A stretch of 64,000 bases of DNA from assembly GCF_020740795.1 (NCBI RefSeq), contig NC_067301.1:5022001-5086000 (forward strand), read 5' to 3'. Below are positions 63,351 through 64,000 of this stretch, in pieces. Origin of the DNA: Apus apus. Taxonomy: Eukaryota > Chordata > Aves > Apodiformes > Apodidae. Below the pieces are notes generated by a model. The model did no database searches and was not told where the DNA came from. It was given only the letters and a program-made list of their open reading frames with translations. Each line of letters starts with the position of its first letter. Position 1 is the stretch's first letter. The position numbers were made by a program, and so were the translations under genes.

Positions 63351-64000
63351 GACCTGGCTGAGGGCCTGGCCAGGAGATGTGGAGGCCTCCGAGGAGCAGC
63401 GACTGGAGTTTCTAACCCTTTTTCATCACGCGGGCAAACGTTGCAAAAGTTCTTGGTTATTAAGACCGGCAGGCAATGACTCCAGGGTTCTCTCTTACTT
63501 CAGGCAGTTGGTAAAGTGGCCAAGGGCTGGGTTGGGACAGCAGCTGGTTATTAACTTGTGGCTGTGGAGGTTTCTAGCTCAGCTGACTGAAGCTAATCCA
63601 GGGTAAACACTACACAAGATCCTGAGGAGGCAGAGGTTTTGCATGTCAAGCAAAACAGCTTAGAAAGATGATTCCACTTACGACGGAGTTTATCATCTAG
63701 TAGATAACTGAAATTGCCTCTCGTGTGTGGGGCTTCAGTTGGGGGCAATTTGAAAATTTTGGTGAACAACTGTTAACCAGAGAAATGGAAAATAAGGATC
63801 TTATCACTGCTTTTTGCTTTGGGAAGAGGCGGATCCTTCCCAAGAAGCTGGAGTATTGACAAAATAATTTTTTTACTTTTGATATTGGTGTTTGATATTG
63901 AAGCCTTCCCTGCTACCAGACAGATGGAATTTTCCTGTTTTTTAGTAGCTTTTTTTCTTTTCATATTTTCAGAGCCCTGAGATTTCTAGGTGTGTGTGCC
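63126..64000 (+). other. AGTRAP: Start of AGTRAP intron 1
   Basis: After the donor, CpG-rich sequence continues to about 63350 and then turns AT-richer. I find no segment resembling the hydrophobic second exon of AGTRAP before the window ends. Confidence 0.6.

Noticed and set aside
1..64000. Search for tRNA, rRNA, CRISPR arrays, bacterial operons or viral genes
   Set aside because: Nothing recognisable by eye. The window has ordinary vertebrate gene structure; a covariance-model scan would be needed to exclude small RNAs.

Overview
The window is nuclear DNA from a bird. A 5'-truncated CR1 LINE ends in the CR1-type 8-bp 3' tail, a second CR1 3' end lies in an intron, genes are compact with 0.1-2 kb introns, and the gene order FBXO2(-), FBXO44/FBXO6(+), MAD2L2(-), DRAXIN(+), AGTRAP(+) matches the segment of human 1p36.22, which in chicken lies on microchromosome 21. 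The species cannot be fixed from the sequence. There are no prokaryotic systems, CRISPR arrays, rRNA or recognisable tRNA genes.

Layout. Positions 1-27.8 kb hold no gene I can support: one CR1 copy (402-1458), simple A/T repeats, two AT-rich blocks with clustered homeodomain-like TAAT cores, and one TATA-like box followed by a GC-rich stretch (24.56-24.87 kb). FBXO2 is on the minus strand (coding 31972 to 29249) and FBXO44/6 on the plus strand (33734 to 36869). They are head-to-head F-box/FBA paralogs with identical internal exon lengths (127, 96 and 136 nt), separated by a CpG-rich promoter. FBXO44/6 then converges on MAD2L2 (minus, 42225 to 38580), and their candidate poly(A) signals lie about 75 bp apart. 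MAD2L2 and DRAXIN (plus, 51036 to 56534) diverge from a large CpG island at 44-45.7 kb with a perfect CRE palindrome (TGACGTCA). From 57.45 to 62.86 kb the sequence is intergenic, apart from one exon-like minus-strand segment with strong splice sites. At 63099 the first coding exon of AGTRAP starts in a third CpG island; the rest of the gene lies beyond the window.

Roles. The five genes are not a functional pathway; their adjacency is ancestral vertebrate synteny. FBXO2 and FBXO44/6 are SCF ubiquitin-ligase substrate receptors of the glycoprotein-binding FBA family. MAD2L2 (REV7) is a HORMA-domain protein of DNA polymerase zeta and shieldin. DRAXIN is a secreted axon-guidance and Wnt-modulating protein. 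AGTRAP is a membrane protein that binds the type 1 angiotensin II receptor. Splicing models were built by hand from ORF continuity, GT/AG sites and remembered human proteins. They close exactly in frame (247, 253, 211 and 350 aa), which supports the coding exons strongly; untranslated exons and gene ends are much less certain.
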